DNA of 64,000 nt from Variovorax sp. PBL-E5 (lineage in GTDB: Bacteria > Pseudomonadota > Gammaproteobacteria > Burkholderiales > Burkholderiaceae_C): positions 5,326,001-5,390,000 of the forward strand of contig NZ_LR594671.1 in assembly GCF_901827185.1 (NCBI RefSeq). Reading direction: 5' to 3'. The number at the start of each line of letters is the position of its first letter. Position 1 is the stretch's first letter. The translations under genes and the position numbers were made by a program. The notes below the pieces were generated by a model, which did not search any database, was not told the DNA's origin, and saw only the letters and a list, made by a program, of their open reading frames with translations. Of the stretch, positions 43,284-53,603 are shown in pieces.

Positions 43284-43975
43284 GTCAGGGTCTTGGAGGC
43301 CGCCTTGATCGCGGCACGCTCTTCGGTGGTCTGCGCCACTTTATCGCGAACATAGAGCGGCCACGCATCGGCCGGTGCAACGGTTGCGCCGGCCGCAAGC
43401 AATTCGGGGGCCAGGCGCAGCATCGCGGCCGCGGCGGGCAGCACGTCGCGGCGCGCCACCGCCGGCGGCAGGCGCTCGCCATAGGCGCCGAAGGCATTGC
43501 CCGCGAGCGTCCAGCCGACGGGCACCACGACCTGCTCGGGGGCGAGCAATTCCACCTCGGCGATGCCGCCGGGCGGGGCAACGTCGAAGTCATGGCGCGC
43601 CGCATAGACCTGGTCCATGCGCGCGTCGAGCACGGCGACGACGCGCCGGTCGCCGAAGCGATGGCGGGCCTCCTCGGCCACCGCCCGCAGCGTATCGACC
43701 GGCAGCAGCCGCACGCCCGCGCCGAAGCCCAGGCCCTGCGCCACCGAACAGGCCGTGCGCAGGCCGGTGAACGAACCGGGGCCGCGGCCGAAGACGATCG
43801 CGTCGAGATCGGCCAGCCTCAGGCCGGCCTCGGCCAGCAGACGCTGGATCAGCGGGATCAGCGTGGTCGACGATTGCGGTCCGCCCGCGCCGCTGTGTTC
43901 GAGCAGCGCATCGCCATGGCGCACCGCGACCGAAAGGGTCTCGGTGCTGGTGTCGAAGGCCAGCAGCCTAGGCAT
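43280..43975 (-). CDS. tsaB: tRNA threonylcarbamoyladenosine biosynthesis protein TsaB
   Basis: A 231-residue ASKHA-fold protein beginning MPRLLAFDTSTETLSVAVRH, with IVFGRGPGSFTGLRTACSVA and VAVLDARMDQVYAARH. These match TsaB, the non-catalytic partner of TsaD in making t6A on tRNAs. The start is ATG 43975. The gene for TsaC/Sua5, which makes the threonylcarbamoyl-AMP used in the same pathway, lies 3.2 kb to the right. Confidence 0.95.
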   Translation of the reverse strand: MPRLLAFDTSTETLSVAVRHGDALLEHSGAGGPQSSTTLIPLIQRLLAEAGLRLADLDAIVFGRGPGSFTGLRTACSVAQGLGFGAGVRLLPVDTLRAVAEEARHRFGDRRVVAVLDARMDQVYAARHDFDVAPPGGIAEVELLAPEQVVVPVGWTLAGNAFGAYGERLPPAVARRDVLPAAAAMLRLAPELLAAGATVAPADAWPLYVRDKVAQTTEERAAIKAASKTLT

Positions 43976-44092
43976 CGCCGGCGCTCCGTCGGAAGGCGCG
44001 TGCGAAGGTTGGAAGAGCGGCGGGCATGCCTCGATTATCGAGGCCCGCCGGCCCGCACGCGCGGCCTCGGCGACGGCCCGGATAATCACGCG

Positions 44093-45532
44093 ATGCCTCT
44101 CGCCCCGCAATCCGCAGCGCAGCGCGCCTGCCGCACGTTTTTTCTCGTCCTGGCACTGGCCGCACCGGCCTGGACGAGCGCCCTCGCGCAAAGCCTGCCG
44201 AACGACGTCGATGCCGCGCTGGCGCGTGCCAAGGTGCCGCGCGACGCGGTGACGATGCTGGTGGCCGATGCCGACGGCACGCGCCCGCCGCGGCTCGCCT
44301 GGCGCACGCAGGTGCCGGTCAATCCGGCGTCGGTCATGAAGCTGGTCACCACCTACGCGGCGCTCGACCTGCTCGGCCCGGCATTCACCTGGACCACGCC
44401 GGTCTACGTCGACGGCCCGGTGCAGAACGGCGTGCTGAACGGCAACCTCTACATCAGGGGCCAGGGCGATCCGACGCTGGTGCTGGAGCGCCTGTGGCTG
44501 CTGCTGCGCCGCGTGCAGGGGCTGGGCATCCGCACCATCCGCGGCGACATCGTGCTCGACCGCAGCGCCTTCGAGCTGGCCGACACCGATCCGGCGGCCT
44601 TCGACGGCGAAGGCCTGCGCCCCTACAACGCGGCGCCCGATGCGCTGCTGATCAACTTCAAGTCGGTGGTCATGACCTTCGTGCCGAGCCGCGGCACGCA
44701 GACCGCGCAGGTCAACTTCGAGCCGCCGCTGGCCGGCGTGGCAATGCAGGCGAAGGTGCCGCTGTCGAACGGCGAATGCGGCGACTGGCGCGCCGCGCTG
44801 GGCGGCCAGTTCGCGGACCCTGCGCGCATCGACTTCGCCGGCAGCTATCCGGCCGCCTGCGGCGAAAAGGTGTGGCCGGTGGCCTATGCGGATCCGCGCA
44901 GCTACGCGCTGCGCGCGGTGGGCGGGCTGTGGGCCGAGATGGGCGCAGGGCTCACGGGCCAGGTGCGCGATGGCCGCGTGCCGCCCGCGCTCGCGCCCGC
45001 CTTCGAAGTCGCCTCGCCGCCGCTGGCCGAGGTGATCCGCGACATCAACAAGTACAGCAACAACGTGATGGCGCAGCAGCTGTTCCTCACGCTCGGCTTG
45101 CAGCAGAAGAAGCGCGGCACGCTGGAAGCGTCGCGCACCACGCTGCGCCAATGGTGGAACGATCGCATCGGCACCGGCGAGGGCCAGCCGATCTTCGACA
45201 ACGGCTCGGGCCTGTCGCGCGACGAGCGCATCAGCGCGGCCGCGCTCGCCCGGCTGCTGCAGGTGGCCTGGCGTTCGCCGGTGATGCCCGAACTCATGTC
45301 CTCGCTGCCCGCCTCGGGCGTCGACGGCACGCTGAAGAAGCGCGCGCTGCGCTCGGGCGGCGCCGCCCACATGAAGACCGGCACCCTGCGCGATGCGGCG
45401 GGCGTCGCGGGCTACGTGCTCGGCGCCAGCGGCCATCGCTGGGTGGTCGTCGCGATCGCCAACAACGGCAACGCCACCGCGGCACGACCGGCCTTCGATG
45501 CGCTGGTCGACTGGGCCTCGCAGGACAACTGA
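44093..45532 (+). CDS. dacB: D-alanyl-D-alanine carboxypeptidase/endopeptidase (PBP4 family)
   Basis: A 479-residue periplasmic enzyme with a signal peptide ending in TSALAQ. The penicillin-binding motifs are SVMK (Ser80, Lys83 in NPASVMKLVT), the SxN triad in YSNNVMAQQL and KTG in HMKTGTLRDAAG. A long insertion between the first two motifs is typical of PBP4. It trims peptidoglycan peptides and cross-bridges. It diverges from tsaB with 117 bases between and is monocistronic. Confidence 0.95.
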   Translation: MPLAPQSAAQRACRTFFLVLALAAPAWTSALAQSLPNDVDAALARAKVPRDAVTMLVADADGTRPPRLAWRTQVPVNPASVMKLVTTYAALDLLGPAFTWTTPVYVDGPVQNGVLNGNLYIRGQGDPTLVLERLWLLLRRVQGLGIRTIRGDIVLDRSAFELADTDPAAFDGEGLRPYNAAPDALLINFKSVVMTFVPSRGTQTAQVNFEPPLAGVAMQAKVPLSNGECGDWRAALGGQFADPARIDFAGSYPAACGEKVWPVAYADPRSYALRAVGGLWAEMGAGLTGQVRDGRVPPALAPAFEVASPPLAEVIRDINKYSNNVMAQQLFLTLGLQQKKRGTLEASRTTLRQWWNDRIGTGEGQPIFDNGSGLSRDERISAAALARLLQVAWRSPVMPELMSSLPASGVDGTLKKRALRSGGAAHMKTGTLRDAAGVAGYVLGASGHRWVVVAIANNGNATAARPAFDALVDWASQDN

Positions 45533-45663
45533 GGCACCGCGGCGTCGCCGAGGCGACTCCCGCATCGCACCGGCTCGGGGTTTCCCTCGTCCTTCTTTGC
45601 AAAGGGCGCGCCTAGGATCGTGCGCATTGCGCCTTTCACACCCATTCCACGGAGGAGACATTC

Positions 45664-47028
45664 ATGAAGCGTCTGCATCTTCTGAGCGCCGTTGCCACGG
45701 CAAGTCTGTTGGTCGCTGCCTGCGGTGGCGGGGGGGACGGCGGCGGTGGCCTCGGCCTCGGTGTCGGTGTGGGCGGCGGCGCAGTGGCCGGGCCGGGCAC
45801 CGGTGCCTTGAAGGAACCCGCCACCACGCTGGTGACGCTGACCGCCGCGCAGATCGACGCTGCCACTGCAGCCAACGGACTGCAGGCGATCAGCGGCAAG
45901 GCCAAATGCGACGTGAAGGTGGTGGCACTCAACTACAGCACCGTGGGTCCGAAGGGCGAGGCGACCAATGAATCCGGCGTGCTGCTGGTACCGACCGGCA
46001 CGGCCTGCACCGCCGCAGCGCCACTGGTGGCCTATGCCAAGGGCACGGACGTGCAGAAGCCGCGCACCCTGGCCAATCCGCAGGATTCCGAAACCTTCCT
46101 GCTGATCGCGATGTATGCAGCGCAAGGCTATGCGGTGACGGCGACCGACTACCTGGGCTATGCGAAGTCGACCTTCCCGTACCACCCCTACCTGCACGCC
46201 GATTCGGAAGCGCGCTCGGTGCTCGATTCGCTGCGCGCGGCGCGTGCCGCGATGCTGAGCGCGGGCGCGACCTTTTCCGGCAAGGTGATGTTCACCGGCT
46301 ATTCGCAGGGCGGGCATTCGTCGATGGCGGCGCAGCGCGCCGCCGAGCGCGACAATCCGCTCGAATTCAACGTGGTGGCCGGCGCGCATCTGGCCGGGCC
46401 GTACAACCTGTCCGGATCGTTCAAGCTCACGGAAGCGATCGCCGGCTATCAGTTCTTCGTGCCTTTCATCGTGACCTCCTACCAGAAGGTCTACGGCGAC
46501 GTGTACACGGACGTCAATGCCGTCTTCAAGCCGCCCTACGCAGCCAACATCGAGAACCTGCTGCCGAGCCCGACGCTGAACTACACGACGCTGGTGACCA
46601 CCGGCGCGCTGCCTGGCGCCAACGGCGAGACGCCGGACCAGGCGCGCGACGAACTGTTCCAGGCGAGCTTCCTGACCGACGTGCGGACCAATCCGAACAA
46701 CGCGCTCTTCCTCGACGCGAAGAAGAACGACCTGTTCGGCTGGAACCCGCGCGCCAGGACGCTGCTGTGCGGCGGCGCTGGCGACCCGACCGTGCCGCCG
46801 GCGGTGCACCTGATCCCGATGAAGGCGGACTTCGACTCGCGCGGCGTGACCACGGTCACGACGGTCGACGTCGACGCGCAGGTGCAGGCCGCCTTCGGAC
46901 CCGGCGGCAAGGCGCCCACCGATCCGGCTTCGGCCGCGTATGCCACCTACTTCGGCTCCTACCACGGCACCTACGAGCCGCCGTTCTGCCACGCCCGGGC
47001 GCGCGCATTGTTCGACACGGTGAAATAG
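45664..47028 (+). CDS. Lipoprotein with alpha/beta-hydrolase (secretory lipase-like) domain
   Basis: A 454-residue protein. The lipobox LVAAC ends a signal peptide (MKRLHLLSAVATASLLVAAC), followed by a Gly-rich linker (GGGGDGGGGLGLGVGVGGG), so it is probably anchored in a membrane. The hydrolase core has the nucleophile elbow FTGYSQGGHSSMAAQ and a candidate acid/His end (GDPTVPPAVH). It resembles fungal/bacterial secretory lipases and prolyl-oligopeptidase-like folds. It would act on extracellular or periplasmic esters. A ribosome site GGAGG lies just upstream. Confidence 0.85.
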   Translation: MKRLHLLSAVATASLLVAACGGGGDGGGGLGLGVGVGGGAVAGPGTGALKEPATTLVTLTAAQIDAATAANGLQAISGKAKCDVKVVALNYSTVGPKGEATNESGVLLVPTGTACTAAAPLVAYAKGTDVQKPRTLANPQDSETFLLIAMYAAQGYAVTATDYLGYAKSTFPYHPYLHADSEARSVLDSLRAARAAMLSAGATFSGKVMFTGYSQGGHSSMAAQRAAERDNPLEFNVVAGAHLAGPYNLSGSFKLTEAIAGYQFFVPFIVTSYQKVYGDVYTDVNAVFKPPYAANIENLLPSPTLNYTTLVTTGALPGANGETPDQARDELFQASFLTDVRTNPNNALFLDAKKNDLFGWNPRARTLLCGGAGDPTVPPAVHLIPMKADFDSRGVTTVTTVDVDAQVQAAFGPGGKAPTDPASAAYATYFGSYHGTYEPPFCHARARALFDTVK

Positions 47029-47059
47029 GCTCGCCCCAGACTGCCGGCCGCGCACCGCG

Positions 47060-47164
47060 CGCCGAGTTCGTGGGCCGCCGCGGAACCGGCTCAGCCGGGC
47101 CGCAGGCTGCGCCCCCTGCAAGGGGGTAGGCGAAGCGACACGCAGTGCGCGCAGCCTGGGGGTG
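47060..47164. repeat. Intergenic hairpin repeat, copy A
   Basis: The 139-base space between two convergent genes contains CGCCCCCTGCAAGGGGGTAG and GCGAAGCGACACGCAGTGCG followed by CGCAGCCTGGGGG. The same phrases occur at 55995-56110 and, inverted, at 63600-63710. CCCCCTGCAAGGGGG forms a hairpin. An upstream GC palindrome (CCGGCTCAGCCGG) corresponds loosely to the longer hairpin of the other copies. Confidence 0.65.
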
Positions 47165-47167
47165 TAC

Positions 47168-48166
47168 CTATGCAGCCGCTCTTTGCAGACGGTCGCGCAC
47201 GCCTTCCCATTCGGGCTCGGCGGGGGGCGTTTCGACCCAGATCAATTTGACGCCTTCGTCGTCGAAGGCGCGCAGCACCGCGAACAGTTGCTGCGCCGCG
47301 GCAGCGGCGTCGTCGGGCATGCGGCGCTGCACGATGCGCTGCGAACGGCTCTTGAGCGCGGTGCGCGACCAGACCGCGATGTGGGCGGCGTTCGCGCCCA
47401 GCAGGTCGAGGCCGGTCTGCAGTGCCTTGGCATCCATCAGGCGCAGCTTGGCGCTCGGCGCGTAGTGCGATTCGAGCGTGCCGGAGGCGCGCGGGTCGGG
47501 CGCGGCGAGATCGTCCTTGTCGCGCAGCGCCTCGCCGCAGGCCGCTTCGATGCGGGCGCGCGTGATGGCGCCCGGGCGCAGGAGCACCGGCGCGCCGCGG
47601 CTGCAGTCGACGATGGTCGACTCGATGCCGACCTCGCAGGGGCCGCCGTCGATCACCAGCAGCTCGTCGCCGAATTCGTCCTGCACGTGCCGGGCCGTGG
47701 TCGGGCTGACGCGGCCGAAGCGGTTGGCGCTCGGGCCCGCCACGCCATGCACGCCCTGCTCGGCGCAGGCCGCGAGCAGCGCCTGCGCCACCGGATGCGA
47801 AGGACAGCGCAGCCCGATGGTGTCCTGTCCGCCGGCAGCAGCGGCAGCGACGCCGGGCTGCCGCGCAACGATCAAGGTCAGCGGACCCGGCCAGAAGGCG
47901 AGCACCAGCTTTTGCGCGAAGGGCGCCAGCGGCAGCGCGAAGCGCGACAGCGCCTCGGTGCCTTGCGCACCGGCCGCCACGTGCACGATCAACGGATGGT
48001 CGCTCGGCCGCCCCTTGGCCGCGAAGATGCCGGCGACAGCGGCCTCGCTGGCCGCATCGGCGCCCAGGCCATAGACGGTCTCGGTCGGGAACGCGACCAG
48101 GCCGCCGGCACGCAGCACGCGCGCGGCCTCGTCAATGGCGTCGGGCGTGCGGCCGTCGAGGATCAT
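47168..48166 (-). CDS. tsaC: L-threonylcarbamoyladenylate synthase (Sua5)
   Basis: A 332-residue protein from ATG 48166 (a GTG at 48181 would add five residues). The YrdC domain is clear: GGLVAFPTETVYGLGADAAS, KGRPSDHPLIVHVA, FWPGPLTLIVARQPGV and GGPCEVGIESTIVD. The C-terminal Sua5 domain follows the linker with SGTLESHYAPSAKLRLMDA. It makes threonylcarbamoyl-AMP for t6A modification. It lies 34-49 bases after purK on the same strand and may share its transcript. Confidence 0.95.
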   Translation of the reverse strand: MILDGRTPDAIDEAARVLRAGGLVAFPTETVYGLGADAASEAAVAGIFAAKGRPSDHPLIVHVAAGAQGTEALSRFALPLAPFAQKLVLAFWPGPLTLIVARQPGVAAAAAGGQDTIGLRCPSHPVAQALLAACAEQGVHGVAGPSANRFGRVSPTTARHVQDEFGDELLVIDGGPCEVGIESTIVDCSRGAPVLLRPGAITRARIEAACGEALRDKDDLAAPDPRASGTLESHYAPSAKLRLMDAKALQTGLDLLGANAAHIAVWSRTALKSRSQRIVQRRMPDDAAAAAQQLFAVLRAFDDEGVKLIWVETPPAEPEWEGVRDRLQRAAA

Positions 48167-48215
48167 CGGCCCGGGCCGCACGGCGGGAGCAACGGGTGAG
48201 CGTGGAGACCCATGG

Positions 48216-49382
48216 TCACTCCGAGAGCGGGATCGGCAGGCCGAGCAGCGCAGCGGCGAAGTCGGCGGTGCTGCGGACTTCGCCGATGTCGGCGCCCGTG
48301 ATGGTGAGATGACCCATCTTGCGGCCGCGGCGCGCCTCGGCCTTGCCGTACAGGTGCAGGTGGATGCCGGGCAGCGCGAGCACGTCGGCCCAGCGCGGCG
48401 CCTGCTCGGTGCCGTCGTCGAGGAACCACAGATCGCCGAGCAGGTTCAGCATGATCGCCGGACTGTGCTGGCGCGGCATGTTCAGCGGCAGGCCGGCCAG
48501 GGTGCGCACCTGCTGTTCGAACTGCGACATGTCGCAGGCGTCCATCGTCCAGTGACCGCTGTTGTGCGGGCGCGGCGCCATTTCGTTGACGACCAGTTCG
48601 CCGTCGGCGAGCACGAAGAATTCGACGCACAGCACACCGACATAGTCCAGCCCCTGCGCGATCGACTGGGTCGCCGCCACCGCCTGCCGCGCGATCGCTT
48701 CGGGCATGCTGTGCGCATGCACTTCGGTCACGGCCAGCACGCCGTCGCGATGCAGGTTGCGCTGCGGCGGGTAGTGCACGATCTGGCCGTCGCCGCCGCG
48801 CGCGATGATCACCGAGCATTCGAAATCCAGCGGCAGCAGCTTCTCGAGCACGCAGGGCACGTCGCCCGTGGCCTCCCAGGCCGCGGCCAGCTCGGCTCGC
48901 GTGCCCACGCGCTGCTGGCCCTTGCCGTCGTAGCCGAGCCGCGCGGTCTTGAGGATGCCGGGAAGCAGGTCGCCGGACACGGCGGCCAGTTGGTCCGCCG
49001 TCTCGATCACGGCATGGGGCGCGCAGGCGACGCCGCAGCCCACGAAATGCGCTTTCTCGCGGATGCGGTCCTGCGCGATCGCCACCGCCTCCGCGGCGGG
49101 CGAGACCGGCCGCGCGACCGAGAGATGCACCAGCGCGGGCGCGGGCACGTTCTCGAACTCGGTCGTGATGGCATCGGCCAGGCCCGCCAGCCGCGCCAGA
49201 CCGTCGACATCGGTGTAGTCGGTGGGAATGTGGTGGTGGCTCACGCGCCCCGCGGGGCTGTCGGGATCGGGGTCGAGCACGGCCGTGAAGTAGCCCATGC
49301 GCTGGGCCGCGTGCACGAACATGCGGCCCAGCTGGCCGCCGCCCAGCACGCCGAGGGTGGCGCCTGGCAGCAGCGCGCTCAC
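48216..49382 (-). CDS. purK: N5-carboxyaminoimidazole ribonucleotide synthase
   Basis: A 388-residue ATP-grasp enzyme. It starts [20 protein letters not shown], has [15 protein letters not shown] in the ATP-binding part, [20 protein letters not shown] and [11 protein letters not shown] near the metal site. It carboxylates AIR with ATP and bicarbonate in purine synthesis. Its ATG overlaps the purE stop by four bases. Confidence 0.97.
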   Translation of the reverse strand: MSALLPGATLGVLGGGQLGRMFVHAAQRMGYFTAVLDPDPDSPAGRVSHHHIPTDYTDVDGLARLAGLADAITTEFENVPAPALVHLSVARPVSPAAEAVAIAQDRIREKAHFVGCGVACAPHAVIETADQLAAVSGDLLPGILKTARLGYDGKGQQRVGTRAELAAAWEATGDVPCVLEKLLPLDFECSVIIARGGDGQIVHYPPQRNLHRDGVLAVTEVHAHSMPEAIARQAVAATQSIAQGLDYVGVLCVEFFVLADGELVVNEMAPRPHNSGHWTMDACDMSQFEQQVRTLAGLPLNMPRQHSPAIMLNLLGDLWFLDDGTEQAPRWADVLALPGIHLHLYGKAEARRGRKMGHLTITGADIGEVRSTADFAAALLGLPIPLSE

Positions 49383-49933
49383 AGCGCGCCCCCGCCCTGC
49401 GGCGAGAACGGCGACACGGCACCCCGGCCGGCCGGCGCATCGAGCGGCGGCAGGGTCATCGCCTGGGCGGCCTGCGTCTGCTTCGCGCGGAAGGCGTCCA
49501 GCTGGGCGCGCAGGGCCGGATTGCCCACCGCCAGCATCGCGACCGCGAACAGGGCCGCGTTGGCCGCGCCGGCAGGGCCGATGGCGAAGGTCGCGACCGG
49601 CACGCCCCTGGGCATCTGCACGATGCTGTAGAGCGAATCCACGCCTTGCAGGTGCTTGCTCGCCACCGGCACGCCGAGCACCGGCACCGGGGTCTTGGCC
49701 GCCAGCATGCCCGGCAGATGGGCCGCGCCGCCGGCACCGGCGATGATGGCGGCCAGGCCGCGCGGGGCGGCGTTTTCGGCATAAGCGAACAATTCGTCCG
49801 GCATGCGGTGCGCCGAGACCACCCGGGCTTCGTGGGCGACGCCGAATTGCTGGAGAATCTCGACCGCATTGCGCATCGTCTCCCAGTCGGAGTTCGAGCC
49901 CATGACCACGCCGACCTGAATTGCTTGCTTCAT
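49379..49933 (-). CDS. purE: N5-carboxyaminoimidazole ribonucleotide mutase
   Basis: A 184-residue class I PurE. It has [20 protein letters not shown], the catalytic [14 protein letters not shown] and [20 protein letters not shown]. The C-terminus extends some 20 residues with Pro and Gly. It converts N5-CAIR to CAIR. It begins divergently from the thioredoxin-like gene, with 36 bases between starts. Confidence 0.97.
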   Translation of the reverse strand: MKQAIQVGVVMGSNSDWETMRNAVEILQQFGVAHEARVVSAHRMPDELFAYAENAAPRGLAAIIAGAGGAAHLPGMLAAKTPVPVLGVPVASKHLQGVDSLYSIVQMPRGVPVATFAIGPAGAANAALFAVAMLAVGNPALRAQLDAFRAKQTQAAQAMTLPPLDAPAGRGAVSPFSPQGGGAL

Positions 49934-49969
49934 GGTTTCAATTTTACGTTTCACCCTCAGCTTCCCACG

Positions 49970-50890
49970 ATGATCGACATCACCCTCGAAAACTTCCAGA
50001 CCGAGCTGATCGACGGCTCCATGACCACGCCGGTGCTGCTGGACATCTGGGCCGAATGGTGCGGACCCTGCAAACAGCTCGGCCCCGTGCTCGAAAAGCT
50101 CGAGACCGAGTATGCCGGCCGCTTCGCGCTGGCCAAGCTCGATGCCGACAAGGTGCCGCAGATCTCGCAGCAATTGAGCCAGATGTTCGGCGTGCGCAGC
50201 ATCCCGTTCTGCGTGATGTTCAAGGAGGGCCAGCCGGTCGACGGCTTCGTCGGCGCCATCCCGGCCGAGCAGATCCGTGCCTTCCTCGACAAGCACGTGC
50301 CGGGCGCGGACGAGGTCGAGGCGCTCGAACAGGGAGAAGCCGCCCAGGAGGCGCTGGCCGAAGGCGATACCGAGGGCGCGCTCGAGCGGCTGCAGCATGC
50401 GGTGGCCGCCGATCCGGCCAACGACGACGCGCGTTTCGACTACGTGAAGCTGCTGCTGCAGGAAGGCCGCATCGACGATGCCAAGGTCGCCTTCGCACCG
50501 GCGATCGCCAGGACCACGCAGGTGCGCCGCTTCGATGCGCTGCAGCGCTGGATGGATGCGATCGACTTCGCCTCGCCCGCCCAGGGTGCGGCACCCTCGC
50601 TGGCCGATGCCGAGTCCCGCATCGCGGCCAACAAGCGCGACTTCGAGGCCCGCTTCGACCGCGCCCGGCTGCTCATGGCCGCGCAGCGCTGGACCGACGC
50701 GATGGACGAGCTGCTCGACATCCTGATGCGCGACAAGAGCTGGAGCGAGGAGCTCGCCCGCAAGACCTACATCGCCATCCTCGAGATCATCGAGCCGCCC
50801 CGGCCCAAGGTGGCGGATGGCCAGATCCCGCCGGACGACCCCACGGTCGCGACCTATCGGCGGCGGCTCAGCAGCGTCGTCCTGAGCTGA
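49970..50890 (+). CDS. cnoX: Thioredoxin-domain co-chaperone, CnoX/YbbN type
   Basis: A 306-residue protein. A thioredoxin domain (1-110) carries the full active site WCGPC (Cys31, Cys34) in [16 protein letters not shown]; a C-terminal TPR-like helical region follows ([20 protein letters not shown], then [20 protein letters not shown]). This is the CnoX architecture, a redox co-chaperone that hands clients to GroEL/DnaK. Retention of both cysteines differs from E. coli YbbN. The start is ATG 49970. Confidence 0.88.
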   Translation: MIDITLENFQTELIDGSMTTPVLLDIWAEWCGPCKQLGPVLEKLETEYAGRFALAKLDADKVPQISQQLSQMFGVRSIPFCVMFKEGQPVDGFVGAIPAEQIRAFLDKHVPGADEVEALEQGEAAQEALAEGDTEGALERLQHAVAADPANDDARFDYVKLLLQEGRIDDAKVAFAPAIARTTQVRRFDALQRWMDAIDFASPAQGAAPSLADAESRIAANKRDFEARFDRARLLMAAQRWTDAMDELLDILMRDKSWSEELARKTYIAILEIIEPPRPKVADGQIPPDDPTVATYRRRLSSVVLS

Positions 50891-51047
50891 TCGGGGCGGC
50901 CGCCGGCCGGCACGCGATGCGGCGCGGAGCGGCCATGGAACGGAACGTTGCGCCCGGTCCGGACTCGCAGTGGGAGTGGCGTTGGCGCGACGTGCTGCCT
51001 CGCATACGATGGAGCCGAATCATTTCGTTGCAAAGGGAAAACCGGCC

Positions 51048-51497
51048 ATGCGTTCCTTGTTCCTCACGGCGGCGTTGCTCGCCTGCGCACTGACCACCGG
51101 CTGCGGCAGCGGCATCAACCTCGACGAGCCGATCGAAGGGCCGGTCTGGCAACTCGACCAATTGGGCGACATGCTGATCGAACCGAGCAGCGATCCGCAG
51201 CGCATTGCGCGGATCCAGTTCGACGGCAGCAGCGGCCGCGTGAGCGGTTCGGGCGGCTGCAACCGTATTTCGGGCACCTTCGAGCGCAGCGGCAGCGCGC
51301 TCAAGCTGAGCCAGATGGGCGCGACCCGCATGGCCTGCGCCGACGAGGCGACCCGCATCAACGAAAGCCAGTTCTTCGCTGCGCTGCAGTCCACCGCCAG
51401 CTACCGGCTGCAGGGACACTCGCGGCTTGCGCTGCTGGATGCGAACGGGCGCACCGTCGCGACGCTGAGCGCCGGAACGGCGCCCGTCAGCCGGTGA
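51048..51497 (+). CDS. META domain lipoprotein (HslJ-like)
   Basis: A 149-residue lipoprotein with lipobox LTTGC (Cys19) after [18 protein letters not shown]. The META domain has [38 protein letters not shown] and [20 protein letters not shown] followed by FAAL. HslJ-like proteins are linked to heat and novobiocin resistance. The start follows AAGGGAAAA. Its 3' end overlaps the convergent purC stop by 11 bases. Confidence 0.9.
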   Translation: MRSLFLTAALLACALTTGCGSGINLDEPIEGPVWQLDQLGDMLIEPSSDPQRIARIQFDGSSGRVSGSGGCNRISGTFERSGSALKLSQMGATRMACADEATRINESQFFAALQSTASYRLQGHSRLALLDANGRTVATLSAGTAPVSR

Positions 51498-52392
51498 GCC
51501 GTTCCAGCGCTTCGCGGTACTTGGCCGCCGTCTTCTCGATCACCTCGGCCGGCAGGCGCGGTGCCGGCGGGGTCTTGTCCCAGGGCTTGCCGTTGATCCG
51601 GGTCGCCTCGAGCCAGTCGCGCACGAACTGCTTGTCGTAGCTCGGCGGATTGGTGCCGGCGGCGAGCGCCGCGTCGTAGCCTTCGACCGGCCAGTAGCGC
51701 GAGCTGTCGGGCGTCAGCACCTCGTCCATCAGCACCAGCGTGCCGGCCTCGTCGAGGCCGAACTCGAACTTGGTATCGGCAATGATCATCCCGCGGGCCA
51801 GCGCGATCTCGGCGGCAGCCTCGTAGATGGCGATGCTGGTCTCGCGGATCTGCTGCGCGAGCTTCGGGCCGACCACCTCCACCACCTTGTCGTAGCTGAT
51901 GTTCTCGTCATGGTTGCCCGCCGCCGCCTTGGCCGCCGGCGTGAAGATCGGCCGCGGCAGCTTGCTCGCATTGCGCAGGCCCTCGGGCAGCGGCACGCCG
52001 CAGACCGCGCGGCCCTCCTGGTATTCCTTCCAGCCGCTGCCGGCCAGGTAGCCGCGTACCACGGCCTCGACCGGGATCGGCGTGAGCCGCTTGACCAGCA
52101 TCGAGCGGTCCTTGACCTGCGCCACCTCGCCCGGCGCGACCACGCTCTCGGGCGCCTCGCCCGTCAGGTGGTTGGGGCACAGCGCGCCGAGCCGGTCGAA
52201 CCACCACAGCGCCATCTGCGTGAGGATCACGCCCTTGCCGGGGATCGGCTCGCCCATGATCACGTCGAAGGCCGACAGGCGGTCGCTCGCGACCATCAGG
52301 ATGCGGTCGCTGCCGACCGCGTAGTTGTCGCGCACCTTGCCGCGCGCGAGCAGCGGAAGGCTCTGGATGGAAGAGGTGTGGACGGTGGTCAT
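51487..52392 (-). CDS. purC: Phosphoribosylaminoimidazole-succinocarboxamide synthase
   Basis: A 301-residue SAICAR synthase of the longer, eukaryote-like type. It starts [20 protein letters not shown] and has [40 protein letters not shown] and [20 protein letters not shown]. It joins Asp to CAIR using ATP. It lies after a terminator that follows fba, so it has its own promoter in the 94-base gap. Confidence 0.97.
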   Translation of the reverse strand: MTTVHTSSIQSLPLLARGKVRDNYAVGSDRILMVASDRLSAFDVIMGEPIPGKGVILTQMALWWFDRLGALCPNHLTGEAPESVVAPGEVAQVKDRSMLVKRLTPIPVEAVVRGYLAGSGWKEYQEGRAVCGVPLPEGLRNASKLPRPIFTPAAKAAAGNHDENISYDKVVEVVGPKLAQQIRETSIAIYEAAAEIALARGMIIADTKFEFGLDEAGTLVLMDEVLTPDSSRYWPVEGYDAALAAGTNPPSYDKQFVRDWLEATRINGKPWDKTPPAPRLPAEVIEKTAAKYREALERLTG

Positions 52393-52443
52393 GGCGGAGT
52401 GACGGTGTCGATGGGCGAGAGACGACGCAGATTGTGCGCGCAG

Positions 52444-52468
52444 AAAAAAGCCACCGCGAGGGTGGCTT
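52444..52468 (-). terminator. Rho-independent terminator after fba
   Basis: On the reverse strand AAGCCACC, CTCGC, GGTGGCTT forms an eight-pair stem directly followed by TTTTTT. It begins 19 bases after the fba stop. It separates fba from purC. Confidence 0.85.
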
Positions 52469-52486
52469 CCCGGGCCGATGGAAGGC

Positions 52487-53551
52487 TCAGACCACTTCTT
52501 GTGCGAGTTCGCCTTTAGCGTACTTCGCGGCGACGATCTGCAGCGTGTCGCCCTTGATCTTCGGCCCCTGCCCTTCGCAGCCGAACTCGATGTAGCGCTG
52601 CTTGCAGATCTGCTTGGCCGCCTCGCGCGCCGGCTTGAGCCATTCGCGCGCATCGAACTTCTCGGGATTCTCGGCCATGAACTTGCGCACCGCGCCGGTC
52701 ATGGCCAGGCGGATGTCGGTATCGATGTTGATCTTGCGCACGCCGTACTTGATGGCTTCCTGGATTTCCTCGACCGGCACGCCGTAGGTTTCCTTCATGT
52801 TGCCGCCGAACTGCCGGATGATGGCCAGCAGATCCTGCGGCACCGACGACGAGCCGTGCATCACCAGGTGGGTGTTGGGGATGCGGCGGTGGATTTCCTT
52901 GATGCGGTCGATCGCCAGGATGTCGCCGGTGGGCTTGCGGGTGAACTTGTAGGCGCCGTGGCTGGTGCCGATCGCGATCGCCAGCGCATCGAGCTGGGTC
53001 TTCTTCACGAAGTCCGCGGCCTGCTCCGGATCGGTCAGCAGCTGCTCGCGCGTCATCGTCGCGTCGGTGCCGTGGCCGTCTTCCTTGTCGCCCTTCATGG
53101 TTTCGAGCGAGCCCAGGCAGCCCAGTTCGCCCTCGACCGTCACGCCGACCTTGTGCGCCATGTCCACGACACGGCGCGTGACGTCGACGTTGTAGTCGTA
53201 GCTGGCGATCGACTTGCCGTCAGCTTCCAGCGAGCCGTCCATCATCACCGAGGAGAAGCCCAGATTGATCGCGCCCTGGCACACGTCGGGGCTCTGGCCG
53301 TGGTCCTGGTGCATCACCAGCGGCACGGTCGGGTAGGCCTCGATGGCCGCCAGGATCAGATGCTTGATGAAAGGCTCGCCGGCGTACTTGCGCGCGCCGG
53401 CACTGGCCTGCAGGATCACCGGCGCGCCGGTTTCCTTGGCGGCTTCCATCACGGCCTGCACCTGTTCGAGGTTGTTGACGTTGAACGCCGGAATGCCGTA
53501 GCCGTTGGCGGCGGCGTGGTCGAGCAGTTCGCGCATCGAGACGAGTGCCAT
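52487..53551 (-). CDS. fba: Class II fructose-bisphosphate aldolase
   Basis: A 354-residue class II aldolase of the Calvin subtype. It has [30 protein letters not shown] (catalytic Asp83, zinc His84), GGxx phosphate loops and [11 protein letters not shown] with a further zinc His. It cleaves fructose-1,6-bisphosphate in glycolysis and works in reverse in gluconeogenesis. It is followed by a clear terminator. Confidence 0.97.
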   Translation of the reverse strand: MALVSMRELLDHAAANGYGIPAFNVNNLEQVQAVMEAAKETGAPVILQASAGARKYAGEPFIKHLILAAIEAYPTVPLVMHQDHGQSPDVCQGAINLGFSSVMMDGSLEADGKSIASYDYNVDVTRRVVDMAHKVGVTVEGELGCLGSLETMKGDKEDGHGTDATMTREQLLTDPEQAADFVKKTQLDALAIAIGTSHGAYKFTRKPTGDILAIDRIKEIHRRIPNTHLVMHGSSSVPQDLLAIIRQFGGNMKETYGVPVEEIQEAIKYGVRKINIDTDIRLAMTGAVRKFMAENPEKFDAREWLKPAREAAKQICKQRYIEFGCEGQGPKIKGDTLQIVAAKYAKGELAQEVV

Positions 53552-53603
53552 GGGAATACCTCGCGGGAATAAGAAAAAAGACGGTAGGGACTTCCGGTCG
53601 ATT

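Noticed and set aside
43280..45661. A 793-codon reverse frame covering dacB and tsaB
   Set aside because: Only its last 231 codons (tsaB) look like a protein; the rest is antisense to dacB.
45718..45785. Gly-rich GGT/GGC run in the lipase-like lipoprotein gene, considered as a repeat or a recoding site
   Set aside because: It is in frame and fits a flexible linker after a lipobox; such linkers are common in lipoproteins.
52430..52475. Stem-loop after purC start region, considered as a PurR-type or riboswitch element for purC
   Set aside because: The stem with a T run on the reverse strand right after fba is best explained as the fba terminator.
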